Below, piece after piece: positions 7,432 through 17,000 of a stretch of 40,542 nucleotides of DNA. The stretch is from the NCBI GenBank assembly GCA_024742755.1, contig JANSXW010000050.1, positions 1 through 40,542 of the forward strand, written 5' to 3'. The DNA comes from a bacterium. GTDB lineage: Bacteria; Bacteroidota; Bacteroidia; Chitinophagales; Saprospiraceae. Made by a program: the position numbers and the translations under genes. Each line of letters begins with the position of its first letter. Position 1 is the first letter of the stretch. The notes beneath the pieces are model-generated. The model searched no databases and was not told the DNA's origin. It was given only the letters and a program-made list of their open reading frames with translations.

Positions 7432-10356
7432 TTAACACAACGCTCCCCAAAGTACCTCAACCGGATGTAAAGCTTCCCGCTTAGTCCCGTCTTTAATTTG
7501 GTGGCGGCAGCTTGTGCCCGGCGCTGCGATGATATGCTCTGTAGAGGCCTCCCGCACTGCCGGAAAAAGCACCTGCTCTCCAACCGTCATGCTTAGCTCG
7601 TAGTGCTCCTTTTCGTACCCAAAGGAGCCGGCCATGCCGCAACAGCCGGAAGGGATGGTCTCCACGGTATAGTTGCGGGGCAGGTTGAGGATGAAAGCGG
7701 AGGGCTCAATGCCAGCCAGCGCTTTTTGGTGGCAATGCCCGTGGAGCAGTACCTGCCGGGGTTCCGTAGTGAAGGCGCTATCGCTTAAACGGCTGGCTTC
7801 CACTTCCCGCATCAGGAATTCTTCTACCATCAGGGCATTTTCGCCCAGCGTCTTCGCGGCCTCCTGCAGGTCTTTGCTGACCAGCTTTGGGTATTCATCC
7901 CGGAAGCTGAGAATGGCCGAAGGCTCAATACCGATCAGCGGGGTCTTAGCGCTGACCAAGTCCTTGAAGGCGCTGACGTTTTCCAGGGCCAGCTTCCGCG
8001 CCTCTTCCAGCAGCCCCTTCGACATGTGCGCCCGGCCGCTTTCGCCATGGTCCACACACCGGACTTCGTAGCCCAGCCGGCTGAGCAGCTCCACGGCTTT
8101 GATGCCAATTGAGGTGTCGTTGTAGTTGGTGAATTCGTCGATAAAAAGGTAAACGGCACCGAGCGGCTGCCCCTGCGGCTTCAGTTTGTCCGCGTGTTTG
8201 CGGACCCAACGGCGCAGGGAAATGTTGTGAACGGTGGGCAGGCTCCGGCCAGGGGCTACACCGAGGACGCTTTTCGCCAAACCGCTTAGCACCGGATTGG
8301 TCAGCGCAAAGTTGCTCAGCGCCGGCACACGGATGGCAAGGCTGTTGATGCGGCCAATATTGGCAAAGGCCCGGGAGCGCAGGGGCACCCCGTTCGCCTT
8401 TTGGTATTGGTAGAGAAACTCTGACTTCAGGGTCGTCATATCTACATTGGAGGGGCACTCTGCCGTACAGCCTTTGCAAGCCAGGCAGAGATCCATCGCC
8501 TGGTAGATTTCCGGATGGTCGAAGGGGTTCTCATGCACGTTCATGGTGAGGAACTCCCGCAGGATATTGGCCCGGCCGCGGGTGGTGTCTTTCTCATCGC
8601 GGGTAGCCCGGTAGCTGGGGCACATCGTGCCACCGGAGAAGTTCAGCTTGCGGCAATCGCCGGAGCCGTTGCAGCGCTCTGCTGCCCGCAGTATACCACC
8701 GGCTTCTGAGAAATCGTACACGGTGTCATGCACTGGCGTAGGCTGTTCTGCTTCGTAGCGCAGGCTGCTCTTCATAGGCGGGGCATCCACGATTTTACCG
8801 GGGTTGAAAATGCCCTTCGGGTCCCAGGTTTGCTTGATCTGACGCAGGTACTCGTAGTTGTACTCGCCAATCATAAGCGGGATGAACTCGGCGCGGACCC
8901 GGCCATCGCCATGCTCACCGCTGAGAGAGCCCTTGTATTTTTTGACCAGTTCGGCCACCGCCTTGGTGATCTCGTAGAAGAGGCGTTGCCCTTCTGCCTT
9001 TTTCAGGTCGAGAATGGGGCGGAGGTGGAGCTCGCCGGCACCGGCATGGGCGTAGTAGACCGCCTGCTGCCCAAAGTTGGCCATCAGCTGGTCGAACTCT
9101 TTAATGTAAGCGGGCAGGTCCTTGATGTCTACCGCCGTGTCCTCAATGCAGGCCACAGGCTTGGCATCCCCGGGGATGTTAGCCAAAAGCCCGAGCCCTG
9201 CTTTGCGCAAATCCCAGGCCTGTTTGGTTTTGGGCGCCTCCACGATGGGATAAGCGTAGCCCAGGCCGGTTTCCTGAAGTGCTGCAATCATTGCCTTGCC
9301 CTGGTCGCGGGCTTCCTCAAAAGTATCGCCCCGGAATTCCACCATCAGGATGCCTGCCGGATCACCTTCCACGAAGAAGCGGTTTTTCTTTTGCTCAATA
9401 TTTTGCTTGGTCAGATCGAGGATGATCTTGTCCATCAGCTCACAGGCCGAAGGCTGGAAAGACATCGCTACGAGGACGGCCTCCAGGGATTCCGGAATGC
9501 TGTTGAAGTGGGCGCAAACCACGACTTCTTTGGGCTTGGGCAGCGGGTCCACATGTATTTTAATGGCGGTCGTGAACGCCAGGGTGCCTTCAGAGCCACA
9601 CAGCAATTCGCAAAAGTTGAAGGGCCGCCCGGCTTCGTCAAAGGGCTGCTGTTCGATGAGCAGGTCTACGGCATAGCCGGTATTGCGGCGCTCGATGCTT
9701 GCCTTGGGAAAGGCTTCCCGGATAGCCGCCTGCCGTTCAGGGACGGAAAGGGTCTGATTCAGGTGGCGGTAGAGGTTGCCCTCCAGGCCCTCTGTGTCTA
9801 GTTTTTGGCGAAAGCCTGCCTCGTCCAGCTCATGGAATACAGCTGTGCTGCCATCGCTGAGCACCACTTCGAGTTCCTGCACATGATCGCGGGTGGAGCC
9901 GTAGACAATGGAAGTGGTACCGCAGCTGTTATTGCCCACCATGCCCCCGATCATCGCCCGGTTGGCGGTAGAGGTGTTGGGGCCAAAGAAGAAGCCATAT
10001 TCCTTCAGTACGTGGTTGAGCTCATCGCGGATAACGCCCGGCTCCACGCGGACCCAGCCTTCCTCAGCGTTGATTTCCAGAATGCGGTTCATGTACTTGG
10101 ACACATCCACTACGATGCCGTCGCCCACGCACTGTCCGGCCAAAGAGGTGCCTGCCGCTCTTGGGATGAGGGAGGTGCCGTTCTCATTGGCAAAAGCGAC
10201 AAGTTTGCGGATGTCCTCAGCGTGCATAGGCAATGCGACAGCCAGGGGGAGTTCCCGGTACACCGAGGCATCCGTTGCATAGAGGTGCCGCATCATCTTA
10301 TCGTAGTACAATTCGCCATCGAGTTGGGCTTGCAGTTGCTGCAGTTGCGCATTCAT
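7432..10356 (-). CDS. FAD-binding and 4Fe-4S D-2-hydroxyacid dehydrogenase (YdiJ-like)
   Basis: 974 residues from the ATG at 10356 (the frame reaches 10392, but MNAQLQQLQ is the sensible start). Three parts are fused. First, a PCMH-type FAD domain (about 30-190) with RAAGTSLAGQ and GGMVGNNSCG. Second, the FAD-oxidase C domain (about 250-520), with ADTFEEARD-like and HAGAGELHLRP and SGEHGDGR segments that hold the substrate and active-site histidines. Third, two ferredoxin-like clusters (CNGSGDC with GTMCPSYR near 560-580, and CLACKGCTAECP near 622-633), followed by a CCG-type Fe-S domain (HGHCHQKAL and GCCGMAGSFG, about 870-905). This architecture is shared with E. coli YdiJ, a D-2-hydroxyglutarate/D-lactate-type dehydrogenase, and passes electrons from a D-2-hydroxy acid to a membrane acceptor. 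Exact substrate is not readable. All cysteine motifs appear intact. No glc-operon partner is nearby. Confidence 0.88.
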   Translation of the reverse strand: MNAQLQQLQAQLDGELYYDKMMRHLYATDASVYRELPLAVALPMHAEDIRKLVAFANENGTSLIPRAAGTSLAGQCVGDGIVVDVSKYMNRILEINAEEGWVRVEPGVIRDELNHVLKEYGFFFGPNTSTANRAMIGGMVGNNSCGTTSIVYGSTRDHVQELEVVLSDGSTAVFHELDEAGFRQKLDTEGLEGNLYRHLNQTLSVPERQAAIREAFPKASIERRNTGYAVDLLIEQQPFDEAGRPFNFCELLCGSEGTLAFTTAIKIHVDPLPKPKEVVVCAHFNSIPESLEAVLVAMSFQPSACELMDKIILDLTKQNIEQKKNRFFVEGDPAGILMVEFRGDTFEEARDQGKAMIAALQETGLGYAYPIVEAPKTKQAWDLRKAGLGLLANIPGDAKPVACIEDTAVDIKDLPAYIKEFDQLMANFGQQAVYYAHAGAGELHLRPILDLKKAEGQRLFYEITKAVAELVKKYKGSLSGEHGDGRVRAEFIPLMIGEYNYEYLRQIKQTWDPKGIFNPGKIVDAPPMKSSLRYEAEQPTPVHDTVYDFSEAGGILRAAERCNGSGDCRKLNFSGGTMCPSYRATRDEKDTTRGRANILREFLTMNVHENPFDHPEIYQAMDLCLACKGCTAECPSNVDMTTLKSEFLYQYQKANGVPLRSRAFANIGRINSLAIRVPALSNFALTNPVLSGLAKSVLGVAPGRSLPTVHNISLRRWVRKHADKLKPQGQPLGAVYLFIDEFTNYNDTSIGIKAVELLSRLGYEVRCVDHGESGRAHMSKGLLEEARKLALENVSAFKDLVSAKTPLIGIEPSAILSFRDEYPKLVSKDLQEAAKTLGENALMVEEFLMREVEASRLSDSAFTTEPRQVLLHGHCHQKALAGIEPSAFILNLPRNYTVETIPSGCCGMAGSFGYEKEHYELSMTVGEQVLFPAVREASTEHIIAAPGTSCRHQIKDGTKREALHPVEVLWGALC

Positions 10357-10382
10357 AGTCTGAACCAGTTTGTGTAGACAAC

Positions 10383-10412
10383 AGCAGTGCACCCAAGATG
10401 GATAGCACTGCT
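10383..10412. other. 8-bp inverted repeat between methyltransferase and dehydrogenase genes
   Basis: AGCAGTGC at 10383-10390 and GCACTGCT at 10405-10412 are exact reverse complements with a 14-base loop. It lies 27 bases upstream of the dehydrogenase ATG (10356) and 54 bases beyond the end of the ICMT-like gene. There is no T tract on either strand, so an operator or leader hairpin is as likely as termination. Confidence 0.35.
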
Positions 10413-10465
10413 TTGTCAGATTCGGGTTGAAATTAGCAACTTTTTCCGAAGCCCAACCAGACCGG

Positions 10466-11101
10466 TTACCAAATACCGGGTATTAACCGGCTGGATTGTT
10501 GCTGGTACGCCCGGTAGCGCTGCCCAAACTTGCTGACCAGTGCCGTTTCCTCAGCCGTGATCCGCACATAGTAGGCATACAGCATACAGGCGGCAGCGAT
10601 CAGCAGCCCAAACCAGGACTCCAGTACGATAGCGCCTCCTACGGCAGTCAGCAAGGCTCCCGTGTAGCTCGGATGGCGGATGTAGCGGAAGGGGCCATGC
10701 TGGATTAGTTGGTGTTCTTCCTGGATTTGTACGGTAGCGGTGAAAAAGCGCCCCAGGGTTTGTATCGCCCAAATGCGCAGCCCGGTACCCGCTATGACGA
10801 TGACCCCTCCCACGGCTATCCAGTGCAGGTGCGCGCGGCCCGGGTGAAAATAGCCCCACTCAATGACTGGAACAGCGATCGCCAACACAGAGAGCACGAG
10901 GATAAATAGGACGCTGTTGTTATCGGCAGTGCGGTCGCGTTCGGCCTCTTCTACTTCAAAGCCTGGTTGAGTGAGGAAGACGGTGACGGCGGCGAGCATT
11001 AGGAATAAAATTCTGTAGTCCAGCAGCAATGACGGGCGCATAGCCAGTGGTAGCATGTAAGCTAAAAGCAAGAAAAGGGCGGTGTTTTTGATCTTTCCCA
11101 T
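10466..11101 (-). CDS. Isoprenylcysteine carboxyl methyltransferase (ICMT) family protein
   Basis: 211 residues, integral membrane protein. Predicted helices at about 6-22, 28-44, 66-82, 93-112 and 150-180. The family signature is in the C-terminal half: GPFRYIRHPSYTGALL (about 137-152), where the arginine, histidine and proline help bind S-adenosylmethionine, and EETALVSKFGQRYRAYQ near 188-204 with terminal LIPGIW. Members transfer a methyl group from SAM to carboxyl or other groups of lipophilic substrates at the membrane; bacterial substrates are mostly unknown. It starts 20 bases after the stop of the N-acyl amino acid synthase-like gene, so the two are almost certainly cotranscribed. That neighbour makes a fatty acyl amino acid a possible substrate, because its free carboxylate resembles the C-terminus of prenylcysteine. 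This last point is inference. Confidence 0.85.
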   Translation of the reverse strand: MGKIKNTALFLLLAYMLPLAMRPSLLLDYRILFLMLAAVTVFLTQPGFEVEEAERDRTADNNSVLFILVLSVLAIAVPVIEWGYFHPGRAHLHWIAVGGVIVIAGTGLRIWAIQTLGRFFTATVQIQEEHQLIQHGPFRYIRHPSYTGALLTAVGGAIVLESWFGLLIAAACMLYAYYVRITAEETALVSKFGQRYRAYQQQSSRLIPGIW

Positions 11102-11121
11102 GATGGTTGATATTTAAAGGT

Positions 11122-11898
11122 TTAAGCAACAAGACGTTTTTTAGGGGCAGGCATAGGCGCACTCCAGGCTTTCGACTCAGGGTGCAAGAGCAGCCTGCCG
11201 TGCTGCTGCTGAGCCAGTCCCATTTCCTGAATTTTGGATTGGAGTGCCGGCCGGATGTCCGGGATTTGCATGCTGAGGATGCTGGCTGCCAGGCCATTGT
11301 AGTCATTCTGGTTGCCATCCACAATTTGCTTAAAGCCATACCTTCTGTAGAGGGCAGCGTGGCGGGGATGGCAGGCGAGCATGATGCCGCTGTAGCGGTG
11401 GTGGTACAGCATACGGGCAATGGCAGCTTCCACGAAAAACTTAGTATAGCCGCCCGAACGGGCCTCCGGAGCAAACACAAAACGGCTGGCCTCTACGATT
11501 CCGTTGCGTTCCGGCCGTAGCCGGTTCATGTGCTCGCTGATGGTTGCTTTCTCCGGGCAATTGCTAAGCAGCGGTAGCCCGGGGCCTTCTTCGGGGAGAG
11601 GGCACGCTATACCATAATGATTGGCAATGGCTTCTATGTGGTCTGAGAACGGTCCTGCATGTTCTTGTACCAGCCTAAGGTAGCCGATAGAGTGAGTGCC
11701 AAAATGGCCTTCCTGAAAGAGCCCGATGTGGTGGGCGTAATGATCATAAACATCCAGCTCGAAACCGTGTTGATTATCGGTGACGAGGCTGGCGCACTGA
11801 CTTTCCAGATAGCCCTGATAACGTAACCGGAATAAAGATTCCAGTTCTTTAGCGTTACGTGCAGGCCGGAAGGCCAGTCGTTGGGGGGTAATACTCAT
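11122..11898 (-). CDS. FeeM-like N-acyl amino acid synthase / autoinducer-synthase-fold acyltransferase
   Basis: 258 residues from the ATG at 11898; the frame extends eight codons to a TTG. The protein has the GNAT-like fold of FeeM and of acyl-homoserine lactone synthases. The start FRPARNAKELESLFRLRY followed by FELDVYDHYAHHIGL gives the RLRY and DxYD elements. The core contains EASRFVFAPEARSGG, where the ExSR motif and the following glycines line the acyl-carrier pocket. The end of the domain is ACHPRHAALYRRYGFKQI. FeeM joins a fatty acid from acyl-ACP to the amino group of tyrosine or a similar amino acid. The acyl donor and amino acid here cannot be read. The gene lies first in an operon with the ICMT-like methyltransferase, and a 23-bp dyad lies 62 bases before its start. 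It might instead be a plain GNAT enzyme of unknown substrate. Confidence 0.62.
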   Translation of the reverse strand: MSITPQRLAFRPARNAKELESLFRLRYQGYLESQCASLVTDNQHGFELDVYDHYAHHIGLFQEGHFGTHSIGYLRLVQEHAGPFSDHIEAIANHYGIACPLPEEGPGLPLLSNCPEKATISEHMNRLRPERNGIVEASRFVFAPEARSGGYTKFFVEAAIARMLYHHRYSGIMLACHPRHAALYRRYGFKQIVDGNQNDYNGLAASILSMQIPDIRPALQSKIQEMGLAQQQHGRLLLHPESKAWSAPMPAPKKRLVA

Positions 11899-11959
11899 GG
11901 CTAAGAATTTTTTAAAATTCAAAAAAGAGTAAGTAAGCTGCAGAACTCTTAACCATGTG

Positions 11960-11982
11960 TTGAGCAGTGATTAGCTGCTCAA
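11960..11982. promoter_or_regulatory. Operator-like inverted repeat upstream of the acyl synthase gene
   Basis: TTGAGCAG (11960-11967) and CTGCTCAA (11975-11982) are exact reverse complements with a seven-base spacer, giving a 23-bp dyad. It lies 62 bases upstream of the acyl synthase ATG at 11898, a usual place for a dimeric regulator. Arms and spacer do not match the standard lux box. No dedicated regulator is adjacent. Confidence 0.45.
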
Positions 11983-12157
11983 TAGCCTTGATTTGTGTTG
12001 TACTCGTTTGGGAAGCAGGAGCGTGGATGCGCTATTCTGGAAAACGCAATTGATATTGCGGTAAAATGTAACGAAAACTAGCAGGGCTTAACTTGCCCGC
12101 TGCCATTTATATAAAAAATAATTGGTAAAATTAGCCACAATTTGGCCAAAAAGTCAA

Positions 12158-12184
12158 AAAAAACGAGTGAATTATTCGTTTTTT
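12158..12184. promoter_or_regulatory. A-rich/T-rich dyad in the FemAB-like gene leader
   Basis: AAAAAACGA (12158-12166) pairs exactly with TCGTTTTTT (12176-12184) around a nine-base loop. Its shape recalls a bidirectional terminator, but the GC part is only two base pairs and it lies within a divergent promoter region, about 50 bases before the ATG at 12235. It may be an operator or simply AT-rich promoter DNA. Confidence 0.3.
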
Positions 12185-12234
12185 ATACAAAATTAAAAGG
12201 CTGGTTTGTGACATTAATTTAGACAACAGCAATT

Positions 12235-13131
12235 ATGGAGATAAGATTCGTGCCGAGAGCAGAAATTGATAAAGTGAAGTGGAACAGTTGCGTACATTAT
12301 GCCACCAATGGGAACATTTTTGGCTACATGTGGTACCTGGACCATATTGCGAAAGACTGGGATGCTTTGGTGGAAGGCGACTACGAATCGGTTTTTCCAC
12401 TGGTCTGGCGGCTTGGGCGGTTTTCTGGTCAGGAGTTGCATCAGCCGGCTTTAATTCGGGAGCTGGGCATTTACTCCATTCATGTTTTATCCAAACCCAG
12501 GATAGAGCGTTTTTTGAACGCGATACCGGAGCGGTACAAGCATATTTCCGTACACTTGAATGAGCAAAACCCTGTGCCGGAGGACAGCGCGTTTGAGGTC
12601 GCTGAACAGACGAATTACCAGCTGTTTTTGGATAAAGCTTACGAAGAGATTGCAGATGGCTACAGCCGTTCCCTCATGGAGCGGCTACAGCTTGCGGAAG
12701 ATGCCGGGCTGGTGCTGACTTCGAGTATGAAGCCGGAGCAAATTGCAGCGTTTTATAAAGAACACCGGCCCAGAAAACAACAATCGGACGAGGCTTTTCA
12801 TGGTATGCAGCGCGTGATGTACAATGCTTTGCACCGGGGATGGGGTTTTGCCTCTACTGTTTTGGACACAGAAGCCAATCCGTTAGCCGTCAACTTCTTC
12901 CTCTACAGCCATGGCAAGGTGGTCAGCTTTGTACCGGTAGTGTCGCCAAAAGGCAAAGAGGCAGGAGCGCTGGAACATCTGTTCAACGGGCTAATCCGTC
13001 AGCACGCCGGGCGGCCGGTAATCCTGGATTTTAACGTCAGCGGCGATGATCAGATGGCGATAGATTTTGGGGCCCGGAAGAACCCGTTTTACAAAATCCG
13101 GCGAAATAAACGGAAGTTTATCTGGTTTTGA
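12235..13131 (+). CDS. FemAB/BioF2-like GNAT-fold acyltransferase
   Basis: 298 residues, soluble. It belongs to a Bacteroidota family with two tandem GNAT-like lobes related to FemAB. The N-terminal lobe begins MEIRFVPRAEIDKVKWNSCV and includes GNIFGYMWYLDHIAKDWDALV, typical of this family. The second lobe (about 150-295) has the GNAT core (GWGFASTVLDTEANPLAVNFFLYSHGKVVSFVPVV in outline) and the near-terminal LDFNVSGDD with FGARKNPFYKIRRN, matching the family's LDFEGS-like and FGA motifs. FemAB enzymes transfer amino acids from aminoacyl-tRNA to peptidoglycan or polyamines; the substrate of this branch is unknown. Translation starts at the ATG at 12235; no strong ribosome binding site is seen. 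It is divergent from the N-acyl amino acid synthase gene and shares its promoter region, so a linked role in acyl-amino acid chemistry is possible but unproven. Confidence 0.75.
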   Translation: MEIRFVPRAEIDKVKWNSCVHYATNGNIFGYMWYLDHIAKDWDALVEGDYESVFPLVWRLGRFSGQELHQPALIRELGIYSIHVLSKPRIERFLNAIPERYKHISVHLNEQNPVPEDSAFEVAEQTNYQLFLDKAYEEIADGYSRSLMERLQLAEDAGLVLTSSMKPEQIAAFYKEHRPRKQQSDEAFHGMQRVMYNALHRGWGFASTVLDTEANPLAVNFFLYSHGKVVSFVPVVSPKGKEAGALEHLFNGLIRQHAGRPVILDFNVSGDDQMAIDFGARKNPFYKIRRNKRKFIWF

Positions 13132-13158
13132 AAAAAGGAAGCAGGCAGGCCTGCTTCC
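13131..13158. terminator. Hairpin directly after the FemAB-like gene
   Basis: GGAAGCAGG (13137-13145) and CCTGCTTCC (13150-13158) form a perfect 9-bp GC-rich stem with a CAGG loop, immediately after the stop codon. Six A residues precede it and no T tract follows on the plus strand. Read on the minus strand it has the full hairpin-T6 form. It may stop transcription from either side, less well on the plus strand. Confidence 0.45.
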
Positions 13159-13338
13159 GGAAGCTGTGCATATTTTCTCCGATAGGAGAGCAAATTAGGC
13201 GAACGTGGGCAACTAAATAGCTTCAGATCATGTAGAAAAAATGTAAGCTTGCCCGTAATTTGGTTTTTCTTAATCCTTTTCGCATTTCCTTCGTTTACCA
13301 ATAGTCATGTGAAAGTGGCGGGCTAAACACAGTTTTCA

Positions 13339-14013
13339 TTGAGTAAGGTAATCCGAACGGCTATCATTGATGATCAGGAGTTGCTGCTGCAGCAAATGAA
13401 AATGCTGTTGGAGCTGTCTACCCACCGCATCCGGTGTACACTGGTTGCAACCTCGGTGGAAAGCTTCTTTGACCAGTTGCTGGAACAACAGCTCGTACTT
13501 GACATCATCCTGCTGGACTTGGACCTGCGCGGGCAGCAAAGTATTGCCCACCTGCCTAAAATCAAGCGACTGGCCAAAAATGCCAGGGTCATTATGGTGA
13601 CCGGTCATGACAATCCGGTGCTGTTAGCCAAAGCCATAGAGTCCGGAGCCGATGGCTACTTTGTGAAGCGGACAGACCCGCAGCCGGACCTGGCAGAGGT
13701 CGTAAAGCTTACCTACGAAGGGGGCGCCTTCCTGGAGCCCAGCATTTCTGCCAACCTGCTGAAGGCCTTTCAAAACCGGAAATTGCCACATCACCAGATT
13801 AATATTGGCGAGTTGTCCAAAAAGCTGAACATTATCCTGGCTAAGCGGGAGATCGAAGTGTTGGACGGCTTGCTGGAAGAAAAGAGCTATCAGGAAATCG
13901 CTGATGATAATCACATCTCTATTAACACTGTCCGGCACTACGTTAAAGGGCTCTATCAGAAGGTCGGGGTGAGCAGCCGTCGGGAACTCATCGAGAAAGT
14001 GGTTAATTCCTAG
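13339..14013 (+). CDS. NarL/FixJ (LuxR) family response regulator, TTG start
   Basis: 224 residues. The receiver domain (about 4-125) has the acidic pair D11/D12, the phospho-acceptor D60 in DIILLDLDLRG, the switch threonine in VIMVTGHD and the lysine in GYFVKR. The C-terminal LuxR helix-turn-helix (about 165-222) reads LAKREIEVLDGLLEEKSYQEIA and HISINTVRHYVKGLYQKVGV. The start must be TTG at 13339: an in-frame TAA lies five codons upstream, and the next ATG falls inside the receiver and would remove D11/D12. Its likely partner is the propeller sensor kinase on the opposite strand, whose stop codon overlaps this one (CTAG, 14010-14013). That pairing is inferred from position. Targets are unknown; the divergent or nearby genes are candidates. 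Confidence 0.9.
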   Translation: MSKVIRTAIIDDQELLLQQMKMLLELSTHRIRCTLVATSVESFFDQLLEQQLVLDIILLDLDLRGQQSIAHLPKIKRLAKNARVIMVTGHDNPVLLAKAIESGADGYFVKRTDPQPDLAEVVKLTYEGGAFLEPSISANLLKAFQNRKLPHHQINIGELSKKLNIILAKREIEVLDGLLEEKSYQEIADDNHISINTVRHYVKGLYQKVGVSSRRELIEKVVNS

Positions 14014-17000
14014 CGCTTCTCTTCGTACAGCGGGAGGGCTACAATGACCGTGGTCCCCTGCCCTGCTTCGCTTTCGAAGGCAAGTTCGCCTGACTGCAGC
14101 CCAATGAGCTCTTTGGTGATATTCAGCCCCAGTCCAGTGCCGACCTCCCCGGATGTGCCCACCCGGCTTTCCTGTAGCATACTCGAAAATACCCGGTTGA
14201 TGGTTTCCTGGTCCATGCCTATGCCTGTGTCTTTGACCTTGATGTACGCATGATGGCCCTGTACGAAGCAGTTCACCCGGACACAGCCACTCTGATCTGT
14301 AAATTTGAGGGCATTGCGCAGGAGGTTTTGCAGGCAAATATTCATGGCGTTGAAATCGGCCAGGGCGAGTGGGTCACCGGAAATATCAAGGGACAACTCA
14401 ATACCTTTGCGCTCTGCTACGGGCTGCTGTTCCCGGATTAAGCGTTCGAGGAGTGGCTTGAGCCGGACTTTACCCTTCTGTATAACCATCTGTCCACTTT
14501 GCAAGGTCGCCCAGCGCGTCAGGTTTTCGATAGCGCCTTCCATGCGGAGTGCAGCATGGTGTATGTTCCGGCTGAGCGCCTCCGCACTGTCGTAGTCTTC
14601 AGCCCTGATGGTCTGTAGAATTTGCCGGGTGGCGCTGCCAATAAAAAACAGGTTGCCTTTGATTTCATGCCCGATGATGGACATCACCTTGTCCTTCCCT
14701 TTATTTAATTGCTCGAGCTCGGTGTTTTGCCTTAGAATGGTCTGCCGGTCCTGATTGATGGTTTGGGTACGGCGTTCTACTTCCTGGCGCAGGCGCTTTT
14801 CGGAAAGCTTCAGCTGCCTCAGCCTGAACCTGAATAACAGGAAACCAATCCCTGTAGTGCTGAGTGTAATCAGGAGCCAGAAATACCATTTTTCGTAATA
14901 GGGCTGCCGGACGAACAGTGGGATACGCAGCTCTTCAGAACTATGGGCATAGGTATTGGTCCGCCCCCGTATGCGCAGTTGATACTCGCCGTAGGGCAGC
15001 CCGCTGATGACCAGCTCATTGCTGCTCATGGGAATCCAGTTGTCGTGCTGCCCGTCGATGCGGTAGTCGTACTGATGGTCCTCAAGCGGGAGGTAGGAGG
15101 CCACATGTGCTTTCAGGTGGCAGGCCATATTGGTCAGGGGGGACAGCTCAATTTGGTGGGTTTGAGACCAGGTTGCCGTCCGGTCCACCAGCAGCCCGGT
15201 CTTCTTATCGGGCACACCGAAATAGACCACATTCAGGGAAGCATTTCGATCCAGGTCAAGCAGAATACTGTCCGGGTGGAATACCACCGCCCCCGCCACC
15301 CCCCCCAGAATAAGGCGCCCGTCCTCAAGTTGAAGGTGGGAATTGTAGTTGAACTCATTGTCAGACAATCCACTTTGGCGGGTGAAAGTGCCAAACTCGC
15401 CGGTAGAGGGCATAAGCCAGATCAGCCCGTCATTGGAAGGGACCCAAAGGCGGCCGGAGTGATCGGGGTATACCGCATGGTGGACATCATTGGGCAGCCC
15501 TATGGTGCTGCGGTTGTATTTTTTCACCAATTGGCTGGAGGGTGTCCAGCGCCACAGGCCGCTGCCATTTGTCGCCATCCAGCAGGTGTCCGGTGAGGCC
15601 CAGTACAGGTAGTTCAGGGAAATGGTCGTATCGGCTTCAAAATGATGCGCTACGGCCTGGGTTGCTGTATTTAGACTGTAAAGCCCTTTGTTGGTGGCCA
15701 GCCACAGAAGGTTGTTATGCTCCGTAATGTGGCGCACCGAAGACCTCCCCAGCGCTCCGGTTCTATTAATTTCGGTGCAAAACCGGTAATGATCCTCTCC
15801 CCTTTGATAGGCTGCAAGCCCGGCTGATGTGCCCAGCCAAATTTGCCCCGGTGGGGCTTCGAACAAAGTGTAGATGGTTAAGAATGACCGGTCCGAAGCA
15901 AGCTTGGGTATGATTTGAAAAGGTATTCCAAGGCTGCTGCTGCTTACGAGGCTGGAAGAGTGGCTGCTGGTCAGCAGGGTATCAGGCCCAAGTTTTAGGG
16001 CGTCCAGCCAGACCTCATTTTCAGCTTTCCGGATCCAGGATGTTTCTTCAGTGATGGGATTGTACCTTGCCAGGCCGGAATAGCCGCTGAGCAAAACCGT
16101 GTCCGTGCGGTAGGAGAGAATGGCCCGCATACTATTCAGGTCTTCGTCTTCTGTAAAAAGTTTCCGGAATGGCAGGTTGAAAACCTTGAGGGCAAGTATT
16201 TTGGAGTACATCGTAGCGTAAGCAACGCCCGCCTGATCAAAATACAGTTCCTGGGGCAGGTTGTTGACGAGAAACCCTCTGGCTTCTTCCGGATAGGCCT
16301 TTTTGAAGGAGAAGGACCGGTTCGTTGTTTTGTCGAACACCCGCCAGTCATCGGTGCTGACGATGTGCCAAAAGCCCTCTTCCTCCTGCCATTTGATGCT
16401 GATAGCGTTGGTAATGTCAATTTTCGTATCCTCATTAATGGGCAAATGGGTCTGAATACCCTGCTCCGGCAGCAGCAGCAGTTGCCGGATTAACTGTCCG
16501 TTGTAGCCGATTTCGGGCCAAAAAATAAGGGCATAAACCTGAGGCCCCGCCTTGACGATCCGCAAGGGAGCTATCGGAACAGGGTAGGTGGCTGTTACCT
16601 TGCCATCCGGGCTGACATGGGACAAGCGCCCGCTGCTTCCTACCCAGAAGGAGCCGTCTGTATCGGGATAGAGTGTATTGATCAGTTGTCCGGATAGCGG
16701 CATAGGCACTTCATGGAAGCCGGACTCGTCATACCGGTAAACTTTACCTCGAAGGGTGCAGAGATAAACAGGGGACCTGGGGCGGCCATCGCTGCAAATA
16801 TTGATGACATCGCTGGTGGAAAAAGGCAACCTTTTCTGGTAGTATTCCTGAAAATCATGCTGCTTCCCGTCCTGGCTGACCACTTTGAGGGTAAGGTCGC
16901 CGCAAATATCAACCTGCGCTCTCCGTTCAAGGCTGTAGCTGCCCGCCCAGATGGCCCCGTCCGGCGCTTCGAATAGCAGGTTGTTTAGCCTGGAAACGAC

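Larger units (their letters stand above)
11899..12234. other. Divergent intergenic region with two dyads
   Basis: 336 bases between the divergent acyl synthase (minus) and FemAB-like (plus) genes, markedly AT-rich towards 12120-12235. It holds an inverted repeat at 11960-11982 and an AT-rich dyad at 12158-12184. No open frame or RNA gene is apparent. It must contain both promoters, but I found no convincing -33/-7 pair on either strand. Confidence 0.6.

Noticed and set aside
8728..9801. 357-codon plus-strand frame
   Set aside because: Antisense to the FAD/Fe-S dehydrogenase; a by-product of GC-rich codon use.
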